From: an uncultured Pelagibacteraceae bacterium
Lineage (GTDB): Bacteria > Pseudomonadota > Alphaproteobacteria > Pelagibacterales > Pelagibacteraceae
Direction of reading: 5' to 3'
DNA: 64,000 nt
NCBI GenBank assembly: GCA_902581405.1
Contig: CACHOJ010000001.1
Coordinates: 1-64,000, forward strand
Both the position numbers and the translations under genes were made by a program. The first letter of the stretch is position 1. The number at the start of each line of letters is the position of its first letter. The notes under the pieces were generated by a model. That model searched no databases. It had not been told where the DNA came from and saw only the letters and a list, made by a program, of their open reading frames with translations. This document shows, one piece after another, positions 19,158 through 29,887 of this stretch.

Positions 19158-19640
19158 ATGGAAAAAAACGAAAGCTTAACTGGAAGATGTATTTGTGGTC
19201 AGGTTAAATATAGAATTACAGAAAAGCCTCTATTCACCCAAGCTTGTCATTGTAAAGATTGTAAAATTATAACTGGGTCTTCATACGTTATTAATACAAG
19301 CGTCTTGGATAACACTTTAATTATAGAAGGAGAAGTTGCATCAACAGAACTCAAAGCAGGAAGTGGCGCCACTTCTAATGCATATTTTTGTACTAAATGT
19401 GGAACTTATATTTATACTGATTATGCCTCAGCTGTTGGTAGATTAACAGTTAGAACTAAAACTTTAGATAATTCAGAAAGTTTTCCACCACAAGTGCATA
19501 TTTTTACAAAAGATAAAGATCCATGGCTAAAACTTACAGATGATGTAATTTGTTTTGAAAAGATGTATGATCCAAAGAAAACATGGCCAGAGGAAAGTTT
19601 AAAAAGATACGGAGAATATTTAAAAGTTATTAACAAATAA
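19158..19640 (+). CDS. GFA family (CENP-V/formaldehyde-activating) protein
   Basis: A 160-residue cytoplasmic zinc protein of the GFA family (PF04828). Its zinc ligands are visible as RCICGQVKY (about Cys12, Cys14), ACHCKDC (about 30-36) and YFCTKCGTYIY (about 78-88). Members bind glutathione adducts or other small thiols; the formaldehyde-activating activity of the founding member (Gfa) has been questioned, so the substrate is open. A second, shorter family member follows after 20 bases. In an organism that oxidises C1 units, a formaldehyde or S-glutathione role is plausible. Confidence 0.85.
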   Translation: MEKNESLTGRCICGQVKYRITEKPLFTQACHCKDCKIITGSSYVINTSVLDNTLIIEGEVASTELKAGSGATSNAYFCTKCGTYIYTDYASAVGRLTVRTKTLDNSESFPPQVHIFTKDKDPWLKLTDDVICFEKMYDPKKTWPEESLKRYGEYLKVINK

Positions 19641-19660
19641 TTTTATTAGGAGATTAAAAT

Positions 19661-20029
19661 ATGAAAAAATTGACTTGTCACTGTGGGGCAATTGAAGCCG
19701 AAGTTAAAATTCCTATAGGTGGTGTTGAAAAAATCATGCGTTGCAATTGTTCAATCTGTAAAAAAAAAGGTTACATTATAGGAGTTCTTGGACCTGATGA
19801 TTTTAAACTTACAAAAGGAGAGGATAAGTTAACACTTTATCAGTTTTATACTAATACCGCCAAACATTACTTTTGTTCTATCTGTGGAATTCATACTCAT
19901 AACAGACCTAGAAGTAATCCAAAAATATATGGTGTAAATATTGCATGTATAGAGGGTGTAGAGCCATTTGAAATCGAGGATGTTCCGGTGAATGATGGAA
20001 AGAACCATCCTCTTGATCAAAAACAATAA
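19661..20029 (+). CDS. GFA family protein, short paralog
   Basis: A 122-residue second GFA-family protein with the same cysteine layout: LTCHCGAIEAEV (about 3-14), MRCNCSICKKKG (about 27-38) and HYFCSICGIHTH (about 65-76). It resembles the compact GFA proteins found singly in many proteobacteria more than its upstream neighbour, so the pair is probably not a recent duplication. A Shine-Dalgarno-like TAGGAG lies at 19648-19653. It is followed after nine bases by the glycerate kinase gene. Confidence 0.83.
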   Translation: MKKLTCHCGAIEAEVKIPIGGVEKIMRCNCSICKKKGYIIGVLGPDDFKLTKGEDKLTLYQFYTNTAKHYFCSICGIHTHNRPRSNPKIYGVNIACIEGVEPFEIEDVPVNDGKNHPLDQKQ

Positions 20030-20038
20030 AATTTTTTT

Positions 20039-20965
20039 ATGCAACCAATTGCCGATTGTTATAGAAAAGTAAGAAAAAACTGTATTAAATTTATTAGATC
20101 TCAAGAAACATCTAAAGAAAAATTTAAAAATAAAGAGAAGATGATAAAATCTTTTTTAATTCCAATCAGTTTTTGGATAGCAAATAGAGCAAAAAAATCA
20201 AAACCTTATTTGATAGGTTTATCAGGGGGACAAGGAACTGGCAAAACAACTATAAGCTCTATTTTAAAAATTATTCTAACTAAATATTTTAGATTAAACG
20301 TTTTTAAAATCTCAATTGATGATTTATATAAAACTAGAAAAGATAGAATAAGCTTATCTAAAAAAATACATCCCTTGTTAAAGACCAGAGGTGTTCCAGG
20401 AACACATGATGTAAATTTTATGTTTGATTTTCTAAAAAAAATTAAAAAAAAAAGATTTAAACATCATAGAATTCCTAAATTTAATAAAGCTATAGACGAT
20501 AGACTTAAAAGAAAGTCCTGGTATTTGATTAAAAGAATACCAGATGTAATAATTTTTGAGGGTTGGTGTGTAGGAGCTAGAGCTGAAAAAAAAAATACTT
20601 TAAAAAAATCTATTAACCCTCTAGAGAAAAAAGAGGATAAAAATTTAAAATGGAGAAAATTTGTAAATGGCCAATTAGAGAACAAATATAAAAAATTGTT
20701 TTCAAAATTAGACTGCATGCTATTCTTAAAAGCTGGTAGTTTTAAATTATTACAGAGTTGGCGGCTTAAACAGGAGTCTTTGTTAAAATTAAATTCGAAA
20801 AATAAGGCTAATAATAAAGTAATGAGTAAAAATGAAGTATTAACATTTATGCAGACATATCAGAGGATTACTCAAAATATGTTTAAATTTGCTCCAAAAT
20901 ATTCTTCAATTGTATTAAATTTAAATAGAAATCATGAAATTAAATCAATAAAATATAATAAATGA
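20039..20965 (+). CDS. D-glycerate 3-kinase-like P-loop kinase
   Basis: A 308-residue kinase. A Walker A motif, LSGGQGTGKTT, sits at about 61-71. The ISIDDLYKTR, HPLLKTRGVPGTHD and PDVIIFEGWCVGAR segments are the distinctive order of the GLYK/YggC D-glycerate 3-kinase family, which feeds glycerate into glycolysis as 3-phosphoglycerate. A lysine-rich insertion (about 185-215) and an N-terminal basic extension are lineage-specific. The gene overlaps tolC by four bases, though the functions are unrelated. Confidence 0.85.
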   Translation: MQPIADCYRKVRKNCIKFIRSQETSKEKFKNKEKMIKSFLIPISFWIANRAKKSKPYLIGLSGGQGTGKTTISSILKIILTKYFRLNVFKISIDDLYKTRKDRISLSKKIHPLLKTRGVPGTHDVNFMFDFLKKIKKKRFKHHRIPKFNKAIDDRLKRKSWYLIKRIPDVIIFEGWCVGARAEKKNTLKKSINPLEKKEDKNLKWRKFVNGQLENKYKKLFSKLDCMLFLKAGSFKLLQSWRLKQESLLKLNSKNKANNKVMSKNEVLTFMQTYQRITQNMFKFAPKYSSIVLNLNRNHEIKSIKYNK

Positions 20966-22260
20966 AAAAAATATTATTAACAGCACTCTCTCTATTTGCT
21001 TTTACATTTTCAGCAAGTGCAGCATCTTTGACTGATGCACTAAAAATTACTTTTCAAAATAATTTAGAGCTAAAAGCTGAGCGAAAAAATTTAGAAGTCC
21101 AAAGAGAAGTATTAAATATTTCGAAAAGTGATTTTTTTCCAACTTTAACACTGTCCGGAACAAAAAATTTTGAAAATACAAATGAACTAACAAATCAAGA
21201 TGGATCCGATGCATCGATCACTGATACAGATACGATGACTTCATCGGTAAAATTGGAACAAACTTTGATTGATGGTAGTGCGAGAAGTACCAAATATGAA
21301 AAAAGTAAATTAGGACTAAACCTTTCTGAAGCAAAACTTATCAAGAAAGAACAAGATGTTTTTATGAAAGCAATCGAAGCTTATACAGGTTTAATCCTTG
21401 CTTATGAAAAACTAAGCATTAATGAAGAAAATGTAAATTTGCTTCAAAGACAGTTTGAAATAGACAATGCTAGATTATCAAGAGCACAAATTACTGCTAC
21501 AGACTTAGCACAATCCCAATCGTCTTTATCAGGAGCTCAAGCAGGTTATATAGGAGCTCAAAATAATATTATTACTAGCAAGTTAGCGTATGAAAATATA
21601 ATAGGGCCAATCAATACTGATGAAAAACTAAAAAAAATCTATAATTCAGAAGTACTTATTCCGTCAAGTTTGATTGAGGCAAAAAAAATATCTGAACAAA
21701 AAAGTCCTGATCTTATAATTGCTGAAATAGAATACGGACAGTCTGAATTAGATGTAAAAATAGCAAGATCAGATTTATCACCAACGGCTAAACTTTCACT
21801 CGAGAGATCGTATACAGATGATCTGAGTGCAACATATGATGAAAGAGAAAAAGATGTTCTTCAAGCAACAGTCAGTTGGCCTTTTCAATTTGGTGGAAAA
21901 AATAAGTCTAATATAAATAAAAATCTTCAAGTAAAAGGAATGAAAAAATTGTTACTTGAAAATGCTTTTAGAAATAATACTCAGGGTGTCACAGCAGCCT
22001 GGTCTACTTTAGAGTCATCTAAAAGCCTTTTAAGAGCTGTTCAATCTCAAGTTAAGGCTGCTGAAATTGCAAATGAGGGAATTAGTTTTGAATATGAGAG
22101 TGGTTTAAACAGATCTACCTTCGATGTGCTTCAATCTAGATCAAATTTAATTAATGCAAAAATAAATCTTGCAGAAGCTGAGAGAAATTACTTATTAGCG
22201 CAATATAGATTATTGAAGTCAGCTGGCTTGTTAAACAGCGAATACCTAAAACTTAGATAA
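20962..22260 (+). CDS. tolC: TolC-family outer membrane efflux channel
   Basis: A 432-residue outer-membrane factor. It starts with a signal peptide ending SASAAS, followed by the duplicated OEP pattern of long coiled-coil helices (residues 23-210 and 225-430) with beta strands such as TLTLSGTKNFEN and AKLSLERSYTDD forming the barrel. Paired with inner-membrane pumps it exports drugs, proteins or metabolites through the envelope. It starts inside the glycerate kinase stop (ATGA). No inner-membrane partner is adjacent, so it probably serves several systems, as TolC does in other bacteria. Confidence 0.92.
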   Translation: MKKILLTALSLFAFTFSASAASLTDALKITFQNNLELKAERKNLEVQREVLNISKSDFFPTLTLSGTKNFENTNELTNQDGSDASITDTDTMTSSVKLEQTLIDGSARSTKYEKSKLGLNLSEAKLIKKEQDVFMKAIEAYTGLILAYEKLSINEENVNLLQRQFEIDNARLSRAQITATDLAQSQSSLSGAQAGYIGAQNNIITSKLAYENIIGPINTDEKLKKIYNSEVLIPSSLIEAKKISEQKSPDLIIAEIEYGQSELDVKIARSDLSPTAKLSLERSYTDDLSATYDEREKDVLQATVSWPFQFGGKNKSNINKNLQVKGMKKLLLENAFRNNTQGVTAAWSTLESSKSLLRAVQSQVKAAEIANEGISFEYESGLNRSTFDVLQSRSNLINAKINLAEAERNYLLAQYRLLKSAGLLNSEYLKLR

Positions 22261-22303
22261 ATAAAGTCTTTTTCACTTAATTCTAAAAAGATATTGCTAA
22301 TGA

Positions 22304-22318
22304 GAACAAAATGTGTAC
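22304..22318 (+). promoter_or_regulatory. LexA-like site upstream of recA
   Basis: GAAC-N7-GTAC (22304-22307, 22315-22318) differs at one position from the GAAC-N7-GAAC alphaproteobacterial SOS box and lies about 50 bases before the recA start, the expected operator position. Confidence 0.7.
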
Positions 22319-22368
22319 ATTTATTAGCATGATTCGATTGTTAAAAAACGTAAAAAAAGAGGCAAAAA

Positions 22369-23493
22369 ATGACAAAAAATAACTTAAAAGTGGTTAAAAC
22401 CGCTAAAGATAAAGAATTGGAAAATAAAGAAAAAAATAAAGCATTAGACGCAGCAATTAGCCAAATTACAGACAGCTTTGGAAAAGGCTCTGTAATGAAA
22501 CTTGGAGAGCAAAAGGCTATGGATGTTGAGTCTGTTTCAACTGGATCTTTAAGTCTTGATCTAGCGCTCGGGATAGGAGGACTGCCAAAAGGTAGAATTA
22601 TTGAAATTTATGGACCAGAGTCATCTGGAAAAACTACTTTAGCTTTACAAGTAGTTGCTGAAGCGCAAAAAGCTGGTGGAATTTGTGGATTTGTTGATGC
22701 AGAACATGCATTAGATCCAGTTTATGCAAAAAAATTGGGCGTTAATACTGAAGAACTACTTATTTCACAGCCAGATACAGGTGAACAAGCTTTAGAAATT
22801 ACTGATACTTTAATCAAGTCTGGCTCAATGTCAGTACTTGTTGTTGATTCAGTTGCTGCATTAACCCCAAGAGCTGAAATTGAAGGAGACATGGGAGATC
22901 ACCATGTTGGTCTTCAGGCAAGACTAATGTCACAGGCACTAAGAAAATTAACAGGATCAATATCAAGAACTAATACAATGGTTATATTTATTAACCAAAT
23001 TAGAATGAAAATTGGAGTAATGTTTGGAAGCCCAGAGACAACATCTGGTGGTAATTCTTTAAAATTTTATTCTTCAGTCAGAATGGATATTAGAAGAATT
23101 GGCGCAATTAAAGATAAAGAACAAATAATTGGAAATACAACAAGAGTTAAAGTTGTTAAAAATAAAGTTGCTCCACCATTTAAAGTAGTCGAATTTGACT
23201 TAATGTATGGAAAAGGAATTAGTAAAGTAGGGGAACTAATCGACCTTGGTGCTAAAGCTGAGATTGTAGAAAAATCTGGAGCTTGGTACGCTTATAAAGG
23301 AGAAAAAATTGGTCAAGGTAGAGAGAACGCTAAACTTTACCTTGAACAAAACCCAAAAGCTGCAGCTGAGATTGAAATGGCTATTAGAGAAAAAGCAGGT
23401 GTTATTTCAAAAAAGATAGAGGGAAACCCTTTAAGCGAGGAAAAGGTTGAGGCTCAGAAAAAAGAGGAAGAAGTTCCAACTAAAAAAAATTAG
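22369..23493 (+). CDS. recA: recombinase RecA
   Basis: A 374-residue homologous-recombination ATPase and LexA/UmuD coprotease. Walker [10 protein letters not shown] is at about 82-90 and Walker [10 protein letters not shown] at about 157-165. The L1/L2 DNA-binding regions are intact, with [22 protein letters not shown] (two parts, about 205-228). The N-terminus carries a lysine-rich extension and the C-terminus an acidic-basic tail. Monocistronic, with a LexA-like site upstream and a strong terminator 22 bases downstream. Confidence 0.98.
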   Translation: MTKNNLKVVKTAKDKELENKEKNKALDAAISQITDSFGKGSVMKLGEQKAMDVESVSTGSLSLDLALGIGGLPKGRIIEIYGPESSGKTTLALQVVAEAQKAGGICGFVDAEHALDPVYAKKLGVNTEELLISQPDTGEQALEITDTLIKSGSMSVLVVDSVAALTPRAEIEGDMGDHHVGLQARLMSQALRKLTGSISRTNTMVIFINQIRMKIGVMFGSPETTSGGNSLKFYSSVRMDIRRIGAIKDKEQIIGNTTRVKVVKNKVAPPFKVVEFDLMYGKGISKVGELIDLGAKAEIVEKSGAWYAYKGEKIGQGRENAKLYLEQNPKAAAEIEMAIREKAGVISKKIEGNPLSEEKVEAQKKEEEVPTKKN

Positions 23494-23515
23494 CAGATAA
23501 CTTTTAGTTATTAAG

Positions 23516-23543
23516 AAAAGGCGCCCAATTGGGCGCCTTTTTT
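23516..23543 (+). terminator. intrinsic terminator after recA
   Basis: A perfect G+C-rich inverted repeat, AAAAGGCGCCC with its complement around a central AATT, ends in six Ts. It is one of the few G+C-rich hairpins in the window and should isolate recA from alaS. Confidence 0.93.
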
Positions 23544-23592
23544 CCCTTCAGAAGTGTAGACATCATAATAAAATGCTGTATTTTGATTAAAT

Positions 23593-26256
23593 ATGGCTAA
23601 AACATTAAATGAAATAAGATCCGCTTTCTTAGGATATTTTGAAAAAAATGACCATAAAATTGTAGAGTCTAGCAATTTAGTTCCAAATAACGATCCAACA
23701 TTGATGTTTGCGAATTCGGGGATGGTTCAATTTAAAAATGTTTTTACTGGGCTAGAAAAGAGAGATTATATAAGAGCTACAACTTCACAAAAATGTGTGA
23801 GAGCAGGCGGGAAACATAACGACTTAGAAAATGTAGGTTACACCCCAAGACACCATACTTTTTTTGAAATGCTAGGTAACTTTTCTTTTGGAGATTACTT
23901 TAAAGAAAGAGCTATTGAGCTTGCCTGGAATTTAATAACTAAGGACTTTGGTTTAGACAAAAATAGACTGTATGTTACTGTGTTCCATGAAGATGATGAA
24001 GCATTTAATTATTGGAAAAAAATTGCTGGTTTAAGTGATGATAGAATTATTAGAATAGCAACTTCAGACAATTTTTGGTCTATGGGCGAAACAGGGCCAT
24101 GTGGACCATGTTCTGAAATTTTTTATGACCATGGAGATCACCTTGAAGGTGGTTTGCCTGGAACAAAAAATGAGGATGGTGATAGATACATAGAAATTTG
24201 GAATTTGGTCTTTATGCAATTTGAACAGATTTCAAAAGATAAAAGAATAAATCTACCAAAACCTTCAGTCGATACAGGCATGGGCCTTGAAAGGATTGCT
24301 GCACTACTTCAAGGAACTCATGATAATTACGAAACTGATCATTTCAAAAAAATAATAAACTCAGCAGCAGAAATTTTGAAGGTAAAACCAAATGATGACA
24401 ATTTAGCGAGCTTTAGAGTAATTGCTGATCATTTGCGAGCAAGCTCTTTTTTAATTGCTGAGGGAGTTTTGCCATCAAATGAAGGTAGAGGTTATGTTCT
24501 GAGAAGAATAATGAGAAGAGGAATGAGACATTCTCATTTACTAGGTTCAAAAGAACCTATTTTTTATAACATATTTAAAACGCTCAAAGATGAAATGAAA
24601 GGAAATTATTCTGAAATAGAAAGAGCAGAGTCTTTAATTAAAGAAACATTAAAGATGGAAGAAGAGAAATTTTTAGTATTGTTAGACAGAGGTATTAAAA
24701 TTTTAAATGATGAAATAGAAAAAATTGATAAAATATTGCCTGGAGAAGTAGCCTTTAAATTATATGACACTTATGGTTTTCCGCTAGACCTAACTCAAGA
24801 CATCTTAAAAAACAAATCTTTAAAAATAGATATCGAAAAATTTCAGAGTTTAATGAAAGAAAGTAAAGAGCTAGCCAAGAAAAATTGGAAAGGTTCAGGA
24901 GATAGTGCTGTTGATGATATATGGTTTTCAATTAAAGATAGATTAGGGCCTTCAGAGTTCTTGGGATATGAGACAGATCAGGCTGAAGGAATTATTCTTT
25001 CATTGTTAAAAGATAATAAAGAGGTAGACGAACTTAAAGAAAATGATGATGGAATAATTATTGTCAACCAAACCCCTTTTTATGGTGAGTCCGGTGGACA
25101 AGTTGGGGATACTGGAGAAATAATTTCTGGCGATTTCATATTTGAAATATCTGATGTGCAAAAGAAATTAGGAGATTTATTTGTACATTACGGAAAAGTA
25201 AAATCTGGAAACATTAAAATTAAAGATAATGTTGAAATGAAAATTGACGTTGAGAGACGAAATAATATAAGGGCATACCATTCTGCAACACACCTTCTTC
25301 ATGAATCCCTAAGAAGAGTATTAGGGACGCACGTTACTCAAAAGGGATCACTGGTTGCATCAGACAGACTAAGATTTGATTTTAGTCACATGAAACCAAT
25401 TTCTGAACAAGAGATTGAAAAAATTGAAAGTCATGTTAATTCGATGGTAGAGCGTAAATCGGAAGTCAAAACAAGAATAATGACCCCCAAAGAAGCAGTT
25501 GATAATGGAGCACTTGCACTTTTTGGAGAAAAATACGGAGAAGAGGTAAGAGTTTTGTCAATGGGTGATGAAAATGAAAAATATTTTTCTACAGAATTAT
25601 GTGGAGGGACACACGTGAGAAATACCGGTGACATTGGAAAATTCAAAATTATAAGCCAGTCATCTATTGCTGCTGGTGTTAGAAGAGTTGAGGCCCTTAG
25701 AGATAATCAATTAAATAACTTTCTTCAAAATAAAGAAAAATTATCTGATCTATCTGTACAAAAAGATCAGGAATTAATTAACGACCTATCAAAACAAATT
25801 ATTAACTTAGGTGGTAAGCCAAATTTAGAGAACGAGGATAATAAAACATTAATTAAGGATTTATCAAAACAATTAGAGCAATTACAATTAAGCTCAATTT
25901 TAAATGATAATTCTTTAAATAAAATCCATAATAAGAAAATTAAAGATATCAATATTAGATTTCAAAAAGTTGAGGGTCTTCCACCGAAAGAACTTAGAAA
26001 ATTAGTTGATATAGGAAAAAAAGAATTAAAAAATGGAATAATTATTGTATTTGCAAATCTTGATGGAAAAGTGGGCCTTGCAGTTGGTGTTACAGAGGAA
26101 TTGGTTGATAAATATGATGCTGTTAAATTTGCTAAAACAGGTTCTGAAGTAATAGGTGGTAAAGGTGGTGGTGGAAGAAAAGATTTTGCACAAGCTGGTG
26201 GACAGTTTAATGACAAAATTGATGAAGCTTTTGAAAAAATGACTACTTTAATTTAA
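23593..26256 (+). CDS. alaS: alanyl-tRNA synthetase
   Basis: Charges tRNA-Ala. The 887 residues give the full four-part architecture. The class II catalytic core has [13 protein letters not shown] and the motif-3-like [13 protein letters not shown]. The tRNA-recognition segment [28 protein letters not shown] (split across about 276-305) follows. The editing domain has zinc ligands in HSATHLLHE and [11 protein letters not shown]. The C-Ala domain ends with [16 protein letters not shown]. Cytoplasmic and monocistronic. The last nine bases overlap the convergent icd gene. Confidence 0.97.
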   Translation: MAKTLNEIRSAFLGYFEKNDHKIVESSNLVPNNDPTLMFANSGMVQFKNVFTGLEKRDYIRATTSQKCVRAGGKHNDLENVGYTPRHHTFFEMLGNFSFGDYFKERAIELAWNLITKDFGLDKNRLYVTVFHEDDEAFNYWKKIAGLSDDRIIRIATSDNFWSMGETGPCGPCSEIFYDHGDHLEGGLPGTKNEDGDRYIEIWNLVFMQFEQISKDKRINLPKPSVDTGMGLERIAALLQGTHDNYETDHFKKIINSAAEILKVKPNDDNLASFRVIADHLRASSFLIAEGVLPSNEGRGYVLRRIMRRGMRHSHLLGSKEPIFYNIFKTLKDEMKGNYSEIERAESLIKETLKMEEEKFLVLLDRGIKILNDEIEKIDKILPGEVAFKLYDTYGFPLDLTQDILKNKSLKIDIEKFQSLMKESKELAKKNWKGSGDSAVDDIWFSIKDRLGPSEFLGYETDQAEGIILSLLKDNKEVDELKENDDGIIIVNQTPFYGESGGQVGDTGEIISGDFIFEISDVQKKLGDLFVHYGKVKSGNIKIKDNVEMKIDVERRNNIRAYHSATHLLHESLRRVLGTHVTQKGSLVASDRLRFDFSHMKPISEQEIEKIESHVNSMVERKSEVKTRIMTPKEAVDNGALALFGEKYGEEVRVLSMGDENEKYFSTELCGGTHVRNTGDIGKFKIISQSSIAAGVRRVEALRDNQLNNFLQNKEKLSDLSVQKDQELINDLSKQIINLGGKPNLENEDNKTLIKDLSKQLEQLQLSSILNDNSLNKIHNKKIKDINIRFQKVEGLPPKELRKLVDIGKKELKNGIIIVFANLDGKVGLAVGVTEELVDKYDAVKFAKTGSEVIGGKGGGGRKDFAQAGGQFNDKIDEAFEKMTTLI

Positions 26257-27462
26257 TTTTTGTCTCAACTTACCGTCAATTGTGTCTAAAAATTGATTAG
26301 TAGTAAGATACTTGGTTGAAGGACCTATTAAAATAGCCAAGTCCTTTGTCATCGAGCCTTCTTCAACGCAATCAACACACACTCTTTCAAGGGTTTCTGC
26401 AAATTGTATCAATTCTTCGTTTCCATCTAGTTTACCTCTATGACTCAAACCTCTTGTCCAGGCAAAAATAGAAGCAATAGGATTTGTAGATGTTTCTTTT
26501 CCTTGTTGATGCATTCTAAAATGTCTGGTTACTGTACCATGGGCAGCCTCTGCTTCCATTGTTCTTCCATCTGGAGCAAGAAGTACACTTGTCATTAAAC
26601 CTAAGGATCCATACCCTTGAGCAACAGTATCTGATTGAACATCCCCATCATAATTTTTACAAGCCCAAATATATTTACCATGCCATTTCATTGCACAGGC
26701 GACCATATCATCAATTAATCTATGTTCATAAATAATTTTATTTTTTTCAAACTTGTCTCTAAATTCTTTTTCAAAAATTTCTTGGAAGATATCTTTAAAT
26801 CTTCCATCATATTTTTTTAAAATCGTATTCTTTGTAGATAGATACACGGGCCATTTTTTTATTAAACCATAATTAAAGCAAGATCTTGCAAAATCTTCTA
26901 TTGATTTATCTAAGTTATACATAGATAAAGCAATTCCTGGACCAGGAAAATTAAATACTTCATACTTTCTTTCATCTTTTCCGTCTTCAGCAGTCCATTT
27001 GATTTCTAATTTACCTTTTCCTGGAACTTTGAAATCTGTTGCTCTGTATTGATCACCAAAAGCATGTCTTCCAATAATTAACGGATCAGTCCAAGATGGC
27101 ACAAGTTTTGGTATATTTTTACAAATGATAGGTTCTCTAAAAACTGTTCCTCCAATAATGTTTCTTATTGTTCCATTTGGTGATCTCCACATTTTTTTTA
27201 GATTAAATTCTTTCACTCTAGCTTCATCTGGTGTGATGGTTGCGCATTTGATGCCAACACCATTTTTTTTGATTGCATTAGCACATTCTATCGTGATTTT
27301 ATCTTCACTTTTATCCCTACTTTCCATTCCTAAATCGTAGTATTCAATTTTTAGATCGAGGTAAGTTAAGATTAGCTTATTTTTAATAAAGTCCCATATG
27401 ACTCTAGTCATTTCATCACCATCAAGCTCTACAATGGGATTTTTAACCTTTATTTTACTCAT
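26248..27462 (-). CDS. icd: NADP-dependent isocitrate dehydrogenase
   Basis: Oxidative decarboxylation of isocitrate to 2-oxoglutarate in the TCA cycle. The 404 residues are of the eukaryote-like homodimeric subfamily common in alphaproteobacteria. Visible landmarks are [17 protein letters not shown] (about 10-26), [43 protein letters not shown] with the metal aspartates, and [18 protein letters not shown] with the NADP-selecting HGTVTRH. It is divergent from psd across about 78 bases. Confidence 0.95.
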   Translation of the reverse strand: MSKIKVKNPIVELDGDEMTRVIWDFIKNKLILTYLDLKIEYYDLGMESRDKSEDKITIECANAIKKNGVGIKCATITPDEARVKEFNLKKMWRSPNGTIRNIIGGTVFREPIICKNIPKLVPSWTDPLIIGRHAFGDQYRATDFKVPGKGKLEIKWTAEDGKDERKYEVFNFPGPGIALSMYNLDKSIEDFARSCFNYGLIKKWPVYLSTKNTILKKYDGRFKDIFQEIFEKEFRDKFEKNKIIYEHRLIDDMVACAMKWHGKYIWACKNYDGDVQSDTVAQGYGSLGLMTSVLLAPDGRTMEAEAAHGTVTRHFRMHQQGKETSTNPIASIFAWTRGLSHRGKLDGNEELIQFAETLERVCVDCVEEGSMTKDLAILIGPSTKYLTTNQFLDTIDGKLRQKLN

Positions 27463-27540
27463 TTATTTGATGTATCTTAATAGTTGAATTTATCTTTTTT
27501 GTATACATATTAATTTAAAATTATCAATTGTAGGATTGTC

Positions 27541-28185
27541 ATGAATAAAATTTTTCCAAAATTACACAATGAAGGATACAAATTTATTATTATTTTTGCA
27601 ATCGCAACTATAATTCTTTATTTCATAAATGATTTTCTTGGCTTTATCGGTTTCCTACTAACAATTTGGTGTTACTATTTTTTTCGCGATCCTGAAAGAA
27701 CATCGATTGGAGATGATAATTATCTAACTAGTCCAGCTGATGGTGTTGTTCTGCAAGTAAAAGATACTAATGGCCCAAAAGAACTTGGTTTAGAAAATAA
27801 ACAAATGAAAAAAATAAGTATTTTTATGGATGTATTTGATTGCCATGTTAATAGATCACCATGTTCTGGAGCAATATCTGAGATACTTTACAAACCAGGA
27901 AAATTTTTTAATGCATCATTAGATAAAGCAAGTGAGGATAATGAGAGAAACTATTACAGAATAAGAAACTCTGAAGGAAAAGATATAATTGTTGTACAAA
28001 TAGCAGGACTTGTTGCAAGAAGAATTGTGACCGAGGTCTCCAAAGATGAGCTAGTAGATCAAGGTTCAAGAATTGGAATGATCAGATTTGGAAGTAGGGC
28101 AGATATGTATTTTGAAGACTATACACCTTTGGTAAAAGTTGACCAAAAAACAATAGCGGGTGAAACTCTAATTGCAAAAAAATAA
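27541..28185 (+). CDS. psd: phosphatidylserine decarboxylase, short form
   Basis: Makes phosphatidylethanolamine from phosphatidylserine at the inner membrane. The 214-residue short form has two hydrophobic helices (about 15-45), DFVTSPADGVV-like TSPADGVV (about 60-67), the FMDVFDCHVNRSP segment, and the self-cleavage GS dipeptide in RFGSRADMYF (about 180-189), which yields the pyruvoyl prosthetic group. It is followed closely by pssA, the standard lipid-synthesis pair. Confidence 0.95.
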   Translation: MNKIFPKLHNEGYKFIIIFAIATIILYFINDFLGFIGFLLTIWCYYFFRDPERTSIGDDNYLTSPADGVVLQVKDTNGPKELGLENKQMKKISIFMDVFDCHVNRSPCSGAISEILYKPGKFFNASLDKASEDNERNYYRIRNSEGKDIIVVQIAGLVARRIVTEVSKDELVDQGSRIGMIRFGSRADMYFEDYTPLVKVDQKTIAGETLIAKK

Positions 28186-28189
28186 TTTT

Positions 28190-28987
28190 ATGCAGTCTCA
28201 GAATAAAGATATTAAATTGGTTTCAAATAAAAAGACTAGAGTTATTCTACCAAATATTTTGACACTTTTTGGAGTTTGTATTGGATTAACATCAATCAAA
28301 TTTGCATTCGACGGAAAATTTGAATTATCAATTATTGCAGTAATAATTGCTGCCATTATTGATGGACTGGATGGTAGAATTGCAAGATTAATAAAAGGAA
28401 CTTCTAAAGTTGGCAAAGAACTTGACTCGCTTACCGATGTAATTAGTTTTGGTGTTGCTCCAGCTTTTATAATGTATTTTTGGGCATTATCTGAAACAGG
28501 CAGAATTGGTTGGTTAATTTCTTTAATCTATGTTGTTTGTGTTGCGTTAAGACTTGCAAGATTTAATGTATCATCAAATGAAGAGAGTTCATGGAAGGAT
28601 AATTTTTTTGAAGGGATACCTTCACCAGCTGGTGGAGTTTTAGTTTTAATGCCTCTAATTTTAAGTATTAGCGAATTTGAATTTTTAAATTTAAATTATC
28701 AAATTATTGTACCTATTATGTTTATAATTGTTTCAATTTTACTAATAAGTAAAATACCTACTTATTCTTTTAAAAGAATAGCTGTTCCAAGAAGTGCTTC
28801 AATATTTTTGCTATTTGGTATCATTTTATATTTTGGTTTAATATTAGTTTATACATTTAATGCAATTATTGTTTCAGGATTAATATATTTACTAATGGTG
28901 CCAATAAGTTCGATGCATTATTTCATGATTAAAAAAAATCATAAAAATGTCATGGATGACACAGATCATCATGAAGATGTGCTGTAA
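28190..28987 (+). CDS. pssA: CDP-diacylglycerol-serine O-phosphatidyltransferase
   Basis: Makes phosphatidylserine, the substrate of the psd enzyme encoded just upstream. The 265 residues, from the ATG at 28190 (a TTG at 28172 inside psd is in frame but not needed), form a multi-helix membrane protein. It has the complete CDP-alcohol phosphotransferase signature DGRIAR...GKELDSLTD around residues 60-82. Five or more additional hydrophobic helices follow. The C-terminus ends in a His/Asp-rich tail (DDTDHHEDVL). It abuts the next gene directly. Confidence 0.94.
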   Translation: MQSQNKDIKLVSNKKTRVILPNILTLFGVCIGLTSIKFAFDGKFELSIIAVIIAAIIDGLDGRIARLIKGTSKVGKELDSLTDVISFGVAPAFIMYFWALSETGRIGWLISLIYVVCVALRLARFNVSSNEESSWKDNFFEGIPSPAGGVLVLMPLILSISEFEFLNLNYQIIVPIMFIIVSILLISKIPTYSFKRIAVPRSASIFLLFGIILYFGLILVYTFNAIIVSGLIYLLMVPISSMHYFMIKKNHKNVMDDTDHHEDVL

Positions 28988-29887
28988 ATGATGGAAAATA
29001 CAATAATTTCCTTAGCAGACTCAAATTATTTCAATCTATTAAACGAATTGGTTGATTCTATAAATAGATTTAACCAAAGTAAAAATCTTGATATTTGTAT
29101 AATGGATGCAGGACTAACAGAAGATCAAATAAAAATATTAGAAAAAAAAGTATATCAAATAAAAAAAGCAGAGTGGGATATTGAAGTTCCTAATTCCAAG
29201 GTTAAAGGTAGAGAGTGGTTAAAAAGTCAAGTATCCAGAGCATTTTTGCCAAACTATTTTCCCGGATATAAAAAATACTTATGGATAGATGCAGATGCTT
29301 GGGTCAATTCTTGGTATGCAATTGATCTTTATTTTAAAGGATGTGAAAATAAAAAGTTAGCAATAGCAACTTCAGCTGATAGATCATATGGAAGAGTTTT
29401 AAGAGCAGAGTGGGTATTTGGAAGTTTTGCAAGAATAAAATCACAAAATTATAAACATGCTAAATCTTCAGGATTTTCAGAAAAAGTTGCAAGAGAAGTT
29501 GCACTTAAACCTCATTTAAATATTGGATTATTTTGTTTAGAAAATAATGCTCCACATTGGGAAGTTTGGCAAAAAAATTTGAGAAAAGCATTATCTTCAG
29601 GAAGAATTTGGGGATCCGAGCAAATAGCCATGAATATAACAATATACTCTGATAATTTAGAGGTAGAGATACTCCCAGCTTATTGTAATTGGACACTAAT
29701 TCAAGCTATGAAATTTGATAAAAAAAACCAAACTTTTGTTGAACCATATTTACCAAATCACGAGATAGGCATTATTCACTTAGCTGGTAAACATAATGAT
29801 AATATTAGAAACAATAAAAAGTTTTTATCTAAAATAAAAAGTTTGGATGGAGATATAATTGAAAAATCATTAAGGTTTGAGAATTAA
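28988..29887 (+). CDS. GT8-like glycosyltransferase
   Basis: A 299-residue cytoplasmic protein that appears to be a GT-A fold retaining glycosyltransferase. It shows LADSNYFNLLNELVDSI at the start, a metal-binding DAD in KYLWIDADAWV (about 97-107), LNIGLFCLE in the middle and the late IIHLAGKH (about 260-267), which resembles the HxxG metal motif of GT8. It begins right after the pssA stop and is followed with no gap by rlmE. Donor and acceptor are unknown; glycolipid or cell-surface sugar transfer would suit the neighbouring lipid genes. The family call is from motifs only. Confidence 0.65.
   Translation: MMENTIISLADSNYFNLLNELVDSINRFNQSKNLDICIMDAGLTEDQIKILEKKVYQIKKAEWDIEVPNSKVKGREWLKSQVSRAFLPNYFPGYKKYLWIDADAWVNSWYAIDLYFKGCENKKLAIATSADRSYGRVLRAEWVFGSFARIKSQNYKHAKSSGFSEKVAREVALKPHLNIGLFCLENNAPHWEVWQKNLRKALSSGRIWGSEQIAMNITIYSDNLEVEILPAYCNWTLIQAMKFDKKNQTFVEPYLPNHEIGIIHLAGKHNDNIRNNKKFLSKIKSLDGDIIEKSLRFEN

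Noticed and set aside
20039..20965. Uridine kinase or pantothenate kinase as the identity of the P-loop kinase
   Set aside because: The HPLLKTRGVPGTHD and FEGWCVGAR segments fit D-glycerate 3-kinase better than either alternative.
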